Under the pieces are notes generated by a model. That model saw only the letters and a list, made by a program, of their open reading frames with translations. It had not been told where the DNA came from and searched no databases. From Segatella albensis DSM 11370 = JCM 12258 (lineage in GTDB: Bacteria; Bacteroidota; Bacteroidia; Bacteroidales; Bacteroidaceae), in the NCBI RefSeq assembly GCF_000426565.1, contig NZ_AUFP01000008.1, forward strand, positions 82,412-146,411: 64,000 bases of DNA, written 5' to 3'. Shown here in pieces: positions 17,456-27,699 of this stretch; the stretch's first letter is position 1, and each line of letters opens with the position of its first letter. Made by a program: the position numbers and the translations under genes.

Positions 17456-18901
17456 TTATTCTTCTGAAATCATGTCTTTACCAAGTTTCTTGATATGTCT
17501 CCAACATTTATTCAAGATACTATTTTCTTTTCTTCTGGCAGCTTCTTCCATTTCGAGTTTCTCAGCTTCAACTCTTGCAATTTCCTCCTCTTCTTCCTTC
17601 TTCTTTCTTGCCTCTTCTTCCGCTTTTTGTTTTTCTGCGGCAGTCATGACAACTCCAGTACCCGTTGTCTCTTTGAGGTCTCTTGGCTTTTGGTGAATAT
17701 CTGCAGTCGTTGTAGGCTTTTGTTCACTCTGTGTAAACAAGTCATCGTGTAACTCACCTCCAGCACAGTTCATATCACCTTTTGCAAGAAGTCCGAGGAT
17801 GGTATTCAGTTTACCATCATGCTCTGTAATTTTAGGATCTTTAGAATTGATAGCCTGTGTTACAAACTTTGCGATGCGAATTTTCTCTATGTGAGTGTGG
17901 CTGCGGAATGCCTTTTCAATATTTGGCATATTACTTCCACCACCCGTAAGAATAATACCGCCTAAGAGTTTGTCTGCATATTCATTTGGAACTTGGAACC
18001 ATGCATTTTCGATGATTTCCTCGACTCTACCTTCTACAATCTCAATAAACTTTCTGCTCTCGATTTGTCGGTCTGCATCAATAGAATAGGAGAGTGTGTT
18101 GTCGATTTCATTATTCTCGGTAAATGCACTCGCATATTTTATTTTCATCTTTTCAGCATCGCTATCTTCCATTTGCAAAGAAGCAATATCTTTTGTTATG
18201 TTACTTCCTCCTAATGGAATTACTGCAAGATGACGAAGAATGTTCTTATAATATACAGATACTGTGGTCGTGTCCGCACCAAGGTCTATAAGTACACATC
18301 CAGATCTTTTTTCTGCATCAGTAAGTGTACTGTCAGCTAGTGCCAAAGGAGCAAGATACATTTCTGCTATTGCGATACCTGCATTGTCGAAACATGTATT
18401 TAGGTTTCTATAGAAATTCTTGCGCCATAAGATGTTGAGGAAGTTACCTTCTAAGTGGGTGCATTGGATACCGACAGGATCTAACTGAAATTGGTTATCA
18501 AGTTTGTATTCCTGGGTTGCTGCATCTAATATCTCCAAGTCGGGATATGACATGTTTCTATTAGCATCCATCAGTTCGTTTACCATCTCTTGAGTGACTT
18601 GTGTAGCAGAAGGTAAATCCTTGACGATTACGTTTTTGACACTGCGAATAGATTGACCTCCAACACCGACATAAACGTGTGTGATATCCTGCTTCAAGTT
18701 GTTTTTCAACTTTTGCATGATACTTGTTAAGCACTGTCCCGTTTTCTCAATGTTGTAGACAACACCCTTGCGAATACAAGACGTAGAGTCCTCTTCGACG
18801 ATGGATAATACCGAGATACTACCATCAAGATTCTTCTGACCTGCGATTCCGGTCATTTTAGATGAACCAAGCTCTATGGCTACAATAAATTCTTTTGGCA
18901 T
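17456..18901 (-). CDS. ftsA: Cell division protein FtsA
   Basis: A 481-residue actin-like ATPase that tethers FtsZ to the membrane. The N-terminus FIVAIELGSSKMTGIAG is the phosphate 1 loop, VLIDLGADTT near 205 is phosphate 2, and ILTGGGSNMPNIE near 317-329 is the adenosine motif. The C-terminus is unusual: about residues 416-460 form a Lys/Glu-rich probable coiled coil, followed by a Lys/Trp-containing stretch (CWRHIKKLGKDM) that could be the membrane-binding helix. It sits 16 bp after ftsQ and 41 bp before ftsZ. Confidence 0.96.
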   Translation of the reverse strand: MPKEFIVAIELGSSKMTGIAGQKNLDGSISVLSIVEEDSTSCIRKGVVYNIEKTGQCLTSIMQKLKNNLKQDITHVYVGVGGQSIRSVKNVIVKDLPSATQVTQEMVNELMDANRNMSYPDLEILDAATQEYKLDNQFQLDPVGIQCTHLEGNFLNILWRKNFYRNLNTCFDNAGIAIAEMYLAPLALADSTLTDAEKRSGCVLIDLGADTTTVSVYYKNILRHLAVIPLGGSNITKDIASLQMEDSDAEKMKIKYASAFTENNEIDNTLSYSIDADRQIESRKFIEIVEGRVEEIIENAWFQVPNEYADKLLGGIILTGGGSNMPNIEKAFRSHTHIEKIRIAKFVTQAINSKDPKITEHDGKLNTILGLLAKGDMNCAGGELHDDLFTQSEQKPTTTADIHQKPRDLKETTGTGVVMTAAEKQKAEEEARKKKEEEEEIARVEAEKLEMEEAARRKENSILNKCWRHIKKLGKDMISEE

Positions 18902-18917
18902 ACGTCTATTTTGATTA

Positions 18918-19724
18918 TCAATTCTGTATATTTTCTGTGTTATGTTTCTTACAAATTATTTGATTGTCAAATTCTAAGTTTATATAACTATATTTGTTCC
19001 ATCCAGCCTGTGATAATCCATATTTATAGAATTTCTTAAGGCGATCTAATTTGTGAGTTACAAAATCTTCAATTTCTTTCTTTCGTTCTTTTTTAAGATT
19101 GCTCTCTGGGAGTGCACCAAGATAGATGATGTGATTACCGACTCTTGGAATCAACTCTACTCCCTTATCCGGGAGAATATTGATTTGTTCGATTTGGTTT
19201 TTCCAGAAATCATCATACATGATGGTTTTGCTTAATGTGGAAATATAGCGTTGGGCATACCATTTCGTGATATATCCTGTCGCAATAATCATATCGCTTG
19301 TATATTTCGTATTTGGCATGATAGCATCATGATCGTCTATATAATAATCTTCACCTATATAGTTCTTGATACGCACAATGGGCATTCGTTGAGTTAAATT
19401 TATACAAACGTGTCCATCTTCAGTCTTATAGCATTCTGCGGTTTTAACGAATGGGCTTTCCTTTAACATGTCTTCAATGTTTCTTGCTGTGACATATTTC
19501 ATAGGTTTTCCCAAAGGATAAAGATTTTTTTGTTCTAGTCGCTTTTTGATTTCTTTGGTATCCAGAAAACCATTTGTCATCTCGTCTTGAATGTTGATGC
19601 TGACTTTTGTGCATTTCCTGGCTGTTTCATCAGGTTTATTAAACGAGGTGAAAGCTAATACCAGGTATGCTGCAAGGATAACATCCAAGGTAATGATTAT
19701 TGTTTTCTTCCAGTTGATACGCAT
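18918..19724 (-). CDS. ftsQ: Cell division protein FtsQ
   Basis: A 268-residue bitopic protein. A short basic N-terminus (MRINWKK) precedes one transmembrane helix (about 8-28), then a periplasmic POTRA-like domain (about 40-110) and a beta domain. Sequence identity to other phyla is low, as is usual for FtsQ, so position matters: it lies directly between murC (adjacent, no gap) and ftsA (16 bp), the classic place. It would link early and late divisome proteins. The assignment combines topology, length and context. Confidence 0.88.
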   Translation of the reverse strand: MRINWKKTIIITLDVILAAYLVLAFTSFNKPDETARKCTKVSINIQDEMTNGFLDTKEIKKRLEQKNLYPLGKPMKYVTARNIEDMLKESPFVKTAECYKTEDGHVCINLTQRMPIVRIKNYIGEDYYIDDHDAIMPNTKYTSDMIIATGYITKWYAQRYISTLSKTIMYDDFWKNQIEQINILPDKGVELIPRVGNHIIYLGALPESNLKKERKKEIEDFVTHKLDRLKKFYKYGLSQAGWNKYSYINLEFDNQIICKKHNTENIQN

Positions 19725-21107
19725 TTATTTTTCTTTGCTTTCTAGAATTTTTGCAATTTGTGGAACATAGTTGTCGAGGTTACCGGCTCCTAATACAACG
19801 AGAACATCGAAGTCGCGACTCTTGACAATATCGAGAACATCATCTTTTTTGATAATACTTTTTTCTACACCCTCTTTGAGTTCATCATAAATGATTTGTG
19901 ATGTAACTCCGGGAATAGGTTCTTCTCGTGCTGGATAAATCTCTGTGAGGATTACCTCATCGAAGTTGCTCAATGCATCAGCAAAGTCTTTATAGAAGTC
20001 TCTTGTTCTTGTATATAGATGTGGCTGGAAGATTGCAGTAATCTTTCGTCCTTTATATAATTCCTTGAGACTTTTTGCACTCTGTAGAATTTCTTTTGGA
20101 TGATGTCCATAGTCTGATAAGAAGACGTGTTTGTCGTTCTTTATTTTGAAGTCAAATCGTCTGTCTACACCAGAGTAGGTTTTCATTCCATATTTCAATT
20201 CTTCTGCGGTACAGCCGTTCAACTGTGCCATAGCCATTGCAGCAATACTATTCTCTATATTTATAGGGATAGGTTGCCCCAATTCTATGCCTGTAACGTT
20301 TTCTATAGGTGAAATGAAGTCGAATGTAATTTCTCCATTTTCTATTTTGATATTTTCAGCATGGAAGTCTCCTTCGTTTCTACTATATTCATATACCTTC
20401 ACACCATCTTGAACATGAGGTTTCATCTCCAGATTTTTGTGAATAATCAAAGCTCCGTTTGGCTGGATTAGTTCTGTGTAATGACGGAAACTCTCCAAGT
20501 ATGCTTCTTTTGTGCCATAGATATCCAGATGATCCGGATCTGTAGCGGTGATCACACTCATCCAAGGGCGTAGCCAATGGAAGGAGCGGTCGAATTCATC
20601 AGCCTCGATAACAACGTAGTCGCTCTTGTCTGACAAAATATAGTTTGTTCCATAATTCTTGGAAATACCTCCCAAGAAAGCATTACAGTCTTTCTGACTT
20701 TGGTGCATGATATGTGCACACATAGTAGAAGTTGTTGTCTTGCCATGAGTTCCTGCGAAGCATAATCCCTTATGAGTTCTTGTTAGGATACCCAGCACTT
20801 GGGCTCTTTTCTGAACTTCGAATCCATTCTCCTGAAAATACTTCAGTTCGATATGTGTTGCTGGTATTGCAGGAGTGTAAACTACTAATGTAGATTTCTG
20901 TTTTTTGCATACATGAGGAATTTCTTCAAGGTTCTCCTCATAATGAATCAACATACCCTCTTTTTCCAACTGGCGTGTTAGATCAGTTGGAGTCTTGTCA
21001 TATCCAGCTACAACCATTCCTTTATGAATGAAGTAACGGGCTATAGCACTCATTCCGATGCCACCTGCACCGATAAAATATACAGATTTTATATCTTTAA
21101 GTTCCAT
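19725..21107 (-). CDS. murC: UDP-N-acetylmuramate--L-alanine ligase
   Basis: A 460-residue Mur ligase that adds L-Ala to UDP-MurNAc in the cytosol using ATP. The N-terminal UDP-binding loop is FIGAGGIGMSAIARY, the ATP P-loop is GTHGKTTTSTM at about 119-129, and DEFDRSFHWLRP, TATDPDHLDIY and LSDYGHHPKEI are typical MurC stretches. The start was set at ATG 21107 (MELKDIKSVYFIG); the codon before it is TTG and is less likely. It abuts ftsQ and follows murG by 11 bp. Confidence 0.96.
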   Translation of the reverse strand: MELKDIKSVYFIGAGGIGMSAIARYFIHKGMVVAGYDKTPTDLTRQLEKEGMLIHYEENLEEIPHVCKKQKSTLVVYTPAIPATHIELKYFQENGFEVQKRAQVLGILTRTHKGLCFAGTHGKTTTSTMCAHIMHQSQKDCNAFLGGISKNYGTNYILSDKSDYVVIEADEFDRSFHWLRPWMSVITATDPDHLDIYGTKEAYLESFRHYTELIQPNGALIIHKNLEMKPHVQDGVKVYEYSRNEGDFHAENIKIENGEITFDFISPIENVTGIELGQPIPINIENSIAAMAMAQLNGCTAEELKYGMKTYSGVDRRFDFKIKNDKHVFLSDYGHHPKEILQSAKSLKELYKGRKITAIFQPHLYTRTRDFYKDFADALSNFDEVILTEIYPAREEPIPGVTSQIIYDELKEGVEKSIIKKDDVLDIVKSRDFDVLVVLGAGNLDNYVPQIAKILESKEK

Positions 21108-21118
21108 CAATTATATCT

Positions 21119-22231
21119 TTATTTTCCTAATGCCAATTTGATGACTTCGTCGGCAATAGTGTCGGCAGAGTTCTTATATCCAAGTTTTTTGATATTCTCA
21201 CCCAGTGAAACAAGAAGTTTCTCGTCGTTTATAACCTCTAAGGCTCTGTTTAGAAGTGCCTCTGGAGCATCTGAGTCTTTTACGTATATGGCAGCATCTT
21301 TGTTAACCAATGCCATTGCATTCTTAGTCTGATGGTCTTCTGCAACGTTAGGACTTGGTACCAAGATCACAGGTTTGCCAATGATTTGGAATTCACTAAT
21401 ACTACTTGCACCGGCACGACTGATGACAAGGTCAGCAGCCTTATATGCAGCTCCCATATCGCCGATAAAGTCTGTTACGATCAGATTCGGAAGGTTACCG
21501 AAGGAATCTACAGCCTTTTTCATCTCTTCAAAGTAGTATTTTCCTGTCTGCCAAATAAATTGTATTTGACTGGACTTTATGATATTCAAGTGCTGTATCA
21601 TGCTTTCGTTAATGGTTCTTGCACCTAGACTACCGCCTACTATCAATATAGTTTTTTTGCTAGGATCTAATCCGAAAGACTTCTTGGCTTCTTCTGCACT
21701 TATTTCAGTTTCTATGACGTTTTGTCTTACAGGATTACCTGTCATGATGATCTTTTCTGCAGGGAAGAACCTTTCCATGCCATCATAAGCAACACAGATT
21801 TTCTGAGCTTTCTTGGCGAGCAGTTTATTGGTAACGCCAGCATAAGAATTCTGTTCCTGAATTAGACATGGGATATTCTTGCTTGCACAGACGTTTAATG
21901 TTGGACCACTAGCATATCCTCCTACGCCAACAGCTGCCATAGGTTTAAAGTCTTTGATGATTTTCTTTGCCATCATTTGACTTTTCCATATTTTGAAGAG
22001 AACGGCAAAGTTCTTTAAAGGATGCTTTCTGTCGAAACCACATATTGGTAAGCCTTTGATCTCATATCCAGCTGCAGGAACCCTTTGCATTTCCATTCTA
22101 CCCAGGGCTCCTACGAATAAGATCTTTGTGTTAGGGCGTTTTGCCTTTATAGCATTGGCTATTGATACAGCAGGGAAAATATGTCCTCCTGTACCTCCTC
22201 CGCTAATAATAATTCTTAATTCACTTTCCAT
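21119..22231 (-). CDS. murG: Lipid II synthase MurG (GlcNAc transferase)
   Basis: A 370-residue GT28 glycosyltransferase that adds GlcNAc to lipid I on the inner face of the membrane. Signatures are IISGGGTGGHIFPAVSIA near the N-terminus, VGVGGYASGPTLN near 100, LIQEQNSYAGVTNK near 122-135, and the C-terminal nucleotide site ISRAGASSISEFQ near 269-281. An 80-bp gap separates it from ftsW and holds a TACTTTTG -7 box at 22251-22258, so an internal promoter may boost the murG-murC-ftsQAZ half of the cluster. Confidence 0.96.
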   Translation of the reverse strand: MESELRIIISGGGTGGHIFPAVSIANAIKAKRPNTKILFVGALGRMEMQRVPAAGYEIKGLPICGFDRKHPLKNFAVLFKIWKSQMMAKKIIKDFKPMAAVGVGGYASGPTLNVCASKNIPCLIQEQNSYAGVTNKLLAKKAQKICVAYDGMERFFPAEKIIMTGNPVRQNVIETEISAEEAKKSFGLDPSKKTILIVGGSLGARTINESMIQHLNIIKSSQIQFIWQTGKYYFEEMKKAVDSFGNLPNLIVTDFIGDMGAAYKAADLVISRAGASSISEFQIIGKPVILVPSPNVAEDHQTKNAMALVNKDAAIYVKDSDAPEALLNRALEVINDEKLLVSLGENIKKLGYKNSADTIADEVIKLALGK

Positions 22232-22311
22232 ATGTTTCTTGTTTATTTCGCAAAAGTAATTAATTTTTTCTTGTTTTGGTAATTTTATGGCAATTAATTA
22301 TTACTCTTTAA

Positions 22312-23580
22312 TCAACTTATTAATTCATTCTGTTCTTTTTTCTCTGGAGATATTTGCTTTTTCTTTGCAGAACGACTAATGCTGAGTATGACACCAATAT
22401 ACACACAGTTGATGATAGTTGATGTACCTCCCTTACTGATAAGTGGTAATGGCTGACCTGTTACAGGTGCTAATCCGACGGCAACAAGCATGTTGAAAAG
22501 TGCTTGGATGACAAGGAGTAATGCCAGTCCCATAGCAAGGAGTGCAGGGAAATTGTTCTCACATTGGTTGGCAATTTTTCCGGTTCTGAATAATAAGATG
22601 ATATATAAGAGTGCTACAAAGACGGCACCTTCAATACCTAGTTCTTCAATGATTATGGCATAGATAAAGTCTGAGAAAGCCTGTGAAAGAAAATCTCGTT
22701 CTACAGAGTTACCTGGTCCTTTACCTACAACATTAGAACTTGCTATCGCTATATTGGCGTGTGCCTTCTGTCCATCTTTGTCCAAGTCTACCTGTTCTGG
22801 CGTGATATCTTTGTCATCAAGGAATCCATCTATACGTGACTTCCAAGTGTCGGCTCTGTGGAAGATTTTAGCTATAGTACTAGGGCTATCTTTTTTCCCA
22901 TTTATCTGCTCAGTCATTTGCTGATTTGGATTCTGTTTTTCTTTATCTTCTCCAATGATCATGATCAGACCAAGGACCGTCACGATAATCAACATAGTAA
23001 CACCTACCAGTTTTCCTACTTGTGACAACGGAATTCTACCGAGAATCATCATCAACAAGATAGTTACGCATAATAGCATTGCAGTTGATAGGTTCTCAAG
23101 CATGATAAGTGGGACAATGAAGGCACATACTATGAGAATATACTTTATTGCTCTTTTGTCTGCGCCATGTTCAGTTTGTAGCGCACTTAGTATTTGCGCT
23201 ACAGCTAAGATCATTGTTCCCTTGGCTATCTCTGATGGCTGAAACTGTATACCGATGAAGCTGACCCATCGTTGGGCGCCATTCGTAGATTGACCTGCAA
23301 CCAAAACCCATATCAGCGTAAAAAATGATATGAAAAGAACAAAAGGCGTGATAATCTTGAAATATTTGCATTGAATATTCAAGGTGACGACCATAAAGAA
23401 GAGACCAACAAAGAGAATGCCAACATGCTTTAAGACAGGACTCCAGTAGTTTCCTCCTTGATATGTTAGTGAACTCGAAGCAGAATATACCTCGACGATA
23501 CTAATCATACAAAGAAAGAAAAACACCATCCAGATGACTTTGTCTCCTTTGAATATGTTACTTAAAGTCTTGTTGTTCAT
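22312..23580 (-). CDS. ftsW: SEDS-family septal glycosyltransferase FtsW
   Basis: A 422-residue polytopic protein of the SEDS family that polymerises lipid II with its partner FtsI. About ten membrane segments are visible, with the family stretches FQPSEIAKGTMI near 118, IASSNVVGKGPGNS near 272-285 and GLAPVTGQPLPLISKGGTS near 367-385. A roughly 70-residue hydrophilic loop (about 205-270) between the middle segments is larger than in many FtsW proteins. It lies between murD and murG in the division cluster, which favours FtsW over the related RodA. Confidence 0.94.
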   Translation of the reverse strand: MNNKTLSNIFKGDKVIWMVFFFLCMISIVEVYSASSSLTYQGGNYWSPVLKHVGILFVGLFFMVVTLNIQCKYFKIITPFVLFISFFTLIWVLVAGQSTNGAQRWVSFIGIQFQPSEIAKGTMILAVAQILSALQTEHGADKRAIKYILIVCAFIVPLIMLENLSTAMLLCVTILLMMILGRIPLSQVGKLVGVTMLIIVTVLGLIMIIGEDKEKQNPNQQMTEQINGKKDSPSTIAKIFHRADTWKSRIDGFLDDKDITPEQVDLDKDGQKAHANIAIASSNVVGKGPGNSVERDFLSQAFSDFIYAIIIEELGIEGAVFVALLYIILLFRTGKIANQCENNFPALLAMGLALLLVIQALFNMLVAVGLAPVTGQPLPLISKGGTSTIINCVYIGVILSISRSAKKKQISPEKKEQNELIS

Positions 23581-23594
23581 TTCTCTTTATTGAA

Positions 23595-24926
23595 TTATAA
23601 ACTTCTAACCAGTGATTTAAACTGTTCACCACGATCTTCCATATTCTTGAATAGGTCGAAACTTGCGCAGCAAGGACTTAGCAGAACTGTATCGCCAGGT
23701 TTTGCCATTTCATAACAAGCTTTTACACAGTCTGCCATACTATGAGTATCTCGTGTCGGAATTCCGAGATTATCAAAGTTGTCGTGAAGTTTTTTATTGT
23801 CTGCACCAAGATATACTATACCTTTGCATTTCTTTTTCACTAAGTCGAAGATCTGGCTATAATCATTACCTTTGTCTTTTCCACCTATAATGAGAATAGT
23901 AGGGGTCTTCATGCTTTCCAAAGCATACCAACATGCATCTACATTTGTAGCCTTAGAATCATTTACATAGTGTACTCCGGCAACATCACAAACTTTTTCC
24001 AGTCTGTGTTCTACACCAGGGAAATTACCTAAACTCTTTTTGATAATCTCTTTTTTGATACCAGCTATATTGGTTGCCAATCCAGCAGCGAGACTATTGT
24101 AGATATTATGTTTGCCAGTTAAACTAAGTTCCTCTTGCTCCATATTGAATGGGACAGGATATTCTAGTTTATACATGCCATCTTCTATATATCCAATAGC
24201 TCCCTTTTCCTTAATTTCGGAGAAAGGACATGCGATAGATTTTATTTCAAATTTCTCGAGTTCCTTCTTGATGACAGGGTCATCGTTCCAGTAGATAAAA
24301 CTATCTTCCTGAGTCTGGTTTTGGATGATACGCATCTTTGCATCTGCGTAGTTCTCAAACTTATTATCGTATCTATCCAGATGATCTGGTGTGATATTCA
24401 ATAAGATAGCAATGTTAGCATGGAAGTTGTACATGTTGTCGAGCTGGAAACTACTTAGTTCGATGATATAGTACTCATGTGGTTCCTCAGCTACTTGAAG
24501 GGCAAGACTTTTACCAATATTTCCAGCAAGTCCTACATCATATCCAGCCTCCTTGAAAATGTGATAGATCAGTGAAGTTGTAGTTGTCTTACCATTACTT
24601 CCTGTGATACATACCATTTTCGACTTAGTATATCTTCCAGCGAATTCAATTTCGCTGATGATATGCGTGCCCTGTTTGATTAGTTTCTGAATGATAGGAG
24701 CCTCTTTAGGAATTCCAGGACTTTTGATGATTTCGTCAGCATTCAGAATTTTTTCTTCAGTATGGTGGCCTTCCTCCCATTCGATATTATGGTCATCCAT
24801 TAGTTTCTTGTATTTGTCTTTGATGAGAGACATATCAGAGACAAATACATCAAAACCTTCTTTCTGGGCTAGTACAGCAGCTCCAGCACCACTTTCACCA
24901 GCTCCCAATATAACGATTCTTTTCAT
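23595..24926 (-). CDS. murD: UDP-N-acetylmuramoylalanine--D-glutamate ligase
   Basis: A 443-residue Mur ligase that adds D-Glu to UDP-MurNAc-L-Ala. It opens with a dinucleotide-like loop VILGAGESGAGAAVLAQ, has the ATP loop GSNGKTTTTSLIYHI near 109-123, and carries NITPDHLDRYDNKFENY near 197-213, VNDSKATNVDACWYAL near 318-333 and LLSPCCASFDLFKNMEDRG towards the end, all typical of MurD. Start and stop lie 5 bp from mraY and 14 bp from ftsW. Confidence 0.96.
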   Translation of the reverse strand: MKRIVILGAGESGAGAAVLAQKEGFDVFVSDMSLIKDKYKKLMDDHNIEWEEGHHTEEKILNADEIIKSPGIPKEAPIIQKLIKQGTHIISEIEFAGRYTKSKMVCITGSNGKTTTTSLIYHIFKEAGYDVGLAGNIGKSLALQVAEEPHEYYIIELSSFQLDNMYNFHANIAILLNITPDHLDRYDNKFENYADAKMRIIQNQTQEDSFIYWNDDPVIKKELEKFEIKSIACPFSEIKEKGAIGYIEDGMYKLEYPVPFNMEQEELSLTGKHNIYNSLAAGLATNIAGIKKEIIKKSLGNFPGVEHRLEKVCDVAGVHYVNDSKATNVDACWYALESMKTPTILIIGGKDKGNDYSQIFDLVKKKCKGIVYLGADNKKLHDNFDNLGIPTRDTHSMADCVKACYEMAKPGDTVLLSPCCASFDLFKNMEDRGEQFKSLVRSL

Positions 24927-24931
24927 ATCTT

Positions 24932-26203
24932 TTATCTAATCTTTAATGTAATGATAGTAAGTGCTGCTAAGATTATCGTAATGATCCAGAAACGTATGGT
25001 AATCTTGCTTTCATGCTTTGCACCATGTGGAACCTTGATGAGATATTTACATTCAGGGTCGAGTTGACTATCCTGAGTTCTGAAATTATCATGTATAGGG
25101 GTTCTCTTGAAGATACGCTGTTTCGTACCTTTCTTCTTACCCAACTTGTAATACCACACCTGTAGGATGACACTAAGGCTCTCAACAAAGAAGATTCCAC
25201 AAAGTATTGGTAGTAATAGCTCTTTGTGGATAATAATAGCACCAACACCGATGATACCACCGATTGTTAGAGAACCGGTATCGCCCATAAAGATCTGGGC
25301 CGGATAGGCATTGTACCATAAGAAACCTATTAACGCACCGATAAAGGCACAGAAGAACACCACCAGTTCTTGACTTCCTGGTATATACATGATATTCAGG
25401 TATGCGGCAAAGTTGATGTGCGAACTTACGTATGCCAATATACCCAATGCCACACCTATGGTAGCAGAGTTTCCTGCACACATACCATCCATTCCGTCAT
25501 TCAGGTTTGCTCCATTGCTGACAGCGGTGACAACGATGATGGTCATGATTACAAATAGAAGCCATCCTGCAGCTGTCTTATATTTACCGCAGAATCTCAT
25601 AATTCTCGAATAGTCGAGATTATGACCTTTGACGAATGGGATGGTGGTCTTCAGCGACTTGACAGCCTCTGGTCTGTGTTTTACCACTACCTCCTGTCCG
25701 TTTTTCTGCTCAATGGTCAGATTTTCATTCATCTTTACGTCAGGTGAAGCCCAAAGAACCAATCCCACGATCAAGCCGATACCGATTTGTCCTACGATCT
25801 TGTATTTTCCTTTGAGTCCTTCCTTGTCTCGCTTGAATATCTTTATGAAATCATCCATTCCACCGAGGAATCCTAACCATACGGTCGTGATAATCATCAG
25901 AATGAGATAGATGTTGCGTAGTCGGCCAAGTAATAATACTGGTACAAGAATTGCAACAATAATGATGATACCTCCCATTGATGGAACACCAATCTTCTTT
26001 ACTCCGAAAGGATCAATAGATGCATCTCTTTGAGTTTCTGTGATTTGCTTACTTTTAAGATATTTGATAAACTTCTCTCCAAACCATGCAGATATCGTTA
26101 GTGAGAGGATGAGCGCGAGAAGAGCACGGAAAGAGATGTAACCCCACATATGAGAGCCACTGATTCCAAATTGCTCAAGAAATCTAAAAAGATAATATAG
26201 CAT
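24932..26203 (-). CDS. mraY: Phospho-N-acetylmuramoyl-pentapeptide-transferase
   Basis: A 423-residue polytopic membrane enzyme that links the MurNAc-pentapeptide to undecaprenyl phosphate to make lipid I. Conserved stretches are PSMGGIIII near 74-82, FLGGMDDFIKI near 112-122, SNGANLNDGMDGMCAG near 229-245 and AQIFMGDTGSLTIGG near 307-321. An insertion of about 40 polar residues (about 155-200) makes it longer than the E. coli enzyme. It lies between murE and murD with gaps of 18 and 5 bp. Confidence 0.96.
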   Translation of the reverse strand: MLYYLFRFLEQFGISGSHMWGYISFRALLALILSLTISAWFGEKFIKYLKSKQITETQRDASIDPFGVKKIGVPSMGGIIIIVAILVPVLLLGRLRNIYLILMIITTVWLGFLGGMDDFIKIFKRDKEGLKGKYKIVGQIGIGLIVGLVLWASPDVKMNENLTIEQKNGQEVVVKHRPEAVKSLKTTIPFVKGHNLDYSRIMRFCGKYKTAAGWLLFVIMTIIVVTAVSNGANLNDGMDGMCAGNSATIGVALGILAYVSSHINFAAYLNIMYIPGSQELVVFFCAFIGALIGFLWYNAYPAQIFMGDTGSLTIGGIIGVGAIIIHKELLLPILCGIFFVESLSVILQVWYYKLGKKKGTKQRIFKRTPIHDNFRTQDSQLDPECKYLIKVPHGAKHESKITIRFWIITIILAALTIITLKIR

Positions 26204-26221
26204 ATTCTTTAATCTTCTTTA

Positions 26222-27682
26222 TTAAGCCTTTTGTTCGTCAAAGATTTCATGTAAAACTTCCTTATCATCGAAATGATGTTTTACACCTTTTATTTCCTGA
26301 TAATTCTCATGACCTTTTCCAGCTACAAGAATCACATCTCCCTTCTCTGCAAGCATACATGCTGTTTTGATAGCCTCTTTGCGGTCGACAATGCTAACAA
26401 CCTTTTTCATTTGTTTACTGTCAAGTCCTGCGAGCATATCGTTGATAATGTCCTGAGGCTCTTCAAAGCGAGGGTTATCACTTGTGATGATCACCTTATC
26501 GCTCTGCTTTACAGCTTCTTGTGCCATGATAGGCCGTTTGCCCTTGTCACGATTTCCACCTGCACCACATACGGTGATGACATGTCCTTTTCCGTTTAGA
26601 ACCTCATGTATGGCTTTCAGCACATTTTCAAGAGCATCTGGTGTGTGTGCATAATCCACGACTGCGGTATATCCTTCTGGAGAATGAATAGGCTCAAGTC
26701 TTCCGCTGACGCTATGGAGGGTGCTCAAAGCAACTAAGATTTCTTCAGGTTCCTTGCCTAACATGATGGCAGCGCCATATACAGCTAATAGGTTACTTAC
26801 ATTGAACTTTCCAATGAACTGTACACCAACCTCATGTCCGCCAATCTCCAAATACATTCCCTCAAAATGGCATTCAAGGATTTTAGCTCTAAAGTCTGCC
26901 ATTTGCTTGATAGAATATGTCTTGACGGTAGCCTTGGTATTTTGTACCATAACCATACCATTCTTGTCATCAGCATTCGTGATGGCGAAAGCATCTTTTC
27001 CGAGATTATCAAAGAAAGCCTTTTTAGCATCTCTATAGTTCTCGAAAGTCTTATGATAGTCGAGATGATCTCTTGTCAAGTTGGTGAAGAGACCTCCTGC
27101 GAACTTCAGTCCTCCGATTCTCTTTTGATGAATAGCGTGTGAAGAGCATTCCATAAATGCATATTTACATCCTGCCTCAACCATTTCACCTAATAGTTTG
27201 TTGAGTTCTATAGGATCTGGTGTTGTATGGTCTGCTGGTACTGGCTTGTCGTCAATATAGTTACAAACAGTAGACAAAAGTCCACACTTATATCCGAACT
27301 TACGGAACATATTATATAATAAGGTGGCAATTGTTGTCTTTCCGTTTGTTCCTGTTACTCCGACAAGGGTCAAATGCCTAGAAGGATCACCGTAGAAAAG
27401 AGTAGCCACCTTTCCTACCGCATCTTCTGTTGAATTTGTCTGGATATATGTGACTCCTGGGATTTTATTTTCAGGAAGTTCCTCACATAAAATTCCTTTT
27501 GCTCCTAACTCAATGGCCTTGTCTATATATTTATGACCATCGACTTGGGTTCCCTTCATTGCAATAAACAGATGCCCGTTCTGGATTTTTCTAGAATCGA
27601 TGTTTACACCTGTAATCTCAACTTCGGCATCTCCAATAATTTGAATTGGCTTGATGTCTTTGAGCAATTCATTCAGTTTCAT
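26222..27682 (-). CDS. murE: UDP-MurNAc-tripeptide synthetase, meso-DAP-adding type
   Basis: A 486-residue Mur ligase that adds the third amino acid of the stem peptide. The ATP loop is GTNGKTT at 111-117 and [15 protein letters not shown] lies near 341-355. The specificity motif reads DNPR at 402-405, the form that binds meso-diaminopimelate rather than L-lysine. So the wall should be of the DAP type, as in other Gram-negative bacteria. It sits between ftsI (17 bp) and mraY (18 bp). Confidence 0.97.
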   Translation of the reverse strand: MKLNELLKDIKPIQIIGDAEVEITGVNIDSRKIQNGHLFIAMKGTQVDGHKYIDKAIELGAKGILCEELPENKIPGVTYIQTNSTEDAVGKVATLFYGDPSRHLTLVGVTGTNGKTTIATLLYNMFRKFGYKCGLLSTVCNYIDDKPVPADHTTPDPIELNKLLGEMVEAGCKYAFMECSSHAIHQKRIGGLKFAGGLFTNLTRDHLDYHKTFENYRDAKKAFFDNLGKDAFAITNADDKNGMVMVQNTKATVKTYSIKQMADFRAKILECHFEGMYLEIGGHEVGVQFIGKFNVSNLLAVYGAAIMLGKEPEEILVALSTLHSVSGRLEPIHSPEGYTAVVDYAHTPDALENVLKAIHEVLNGKGHVITVCGAGGNRDKGKRPIMAQEAVKQSDKVIITSDNPRFEEPQDIINDMLAGLDSKQMKKVVSIVDRKEAIKTACMLAEKGDVILVAGKGHENYQEIKGVKHHFDDKEVLHEIFDEQKA

Positions 27683-27699
27683 ATCTTAATTTTTTATTT

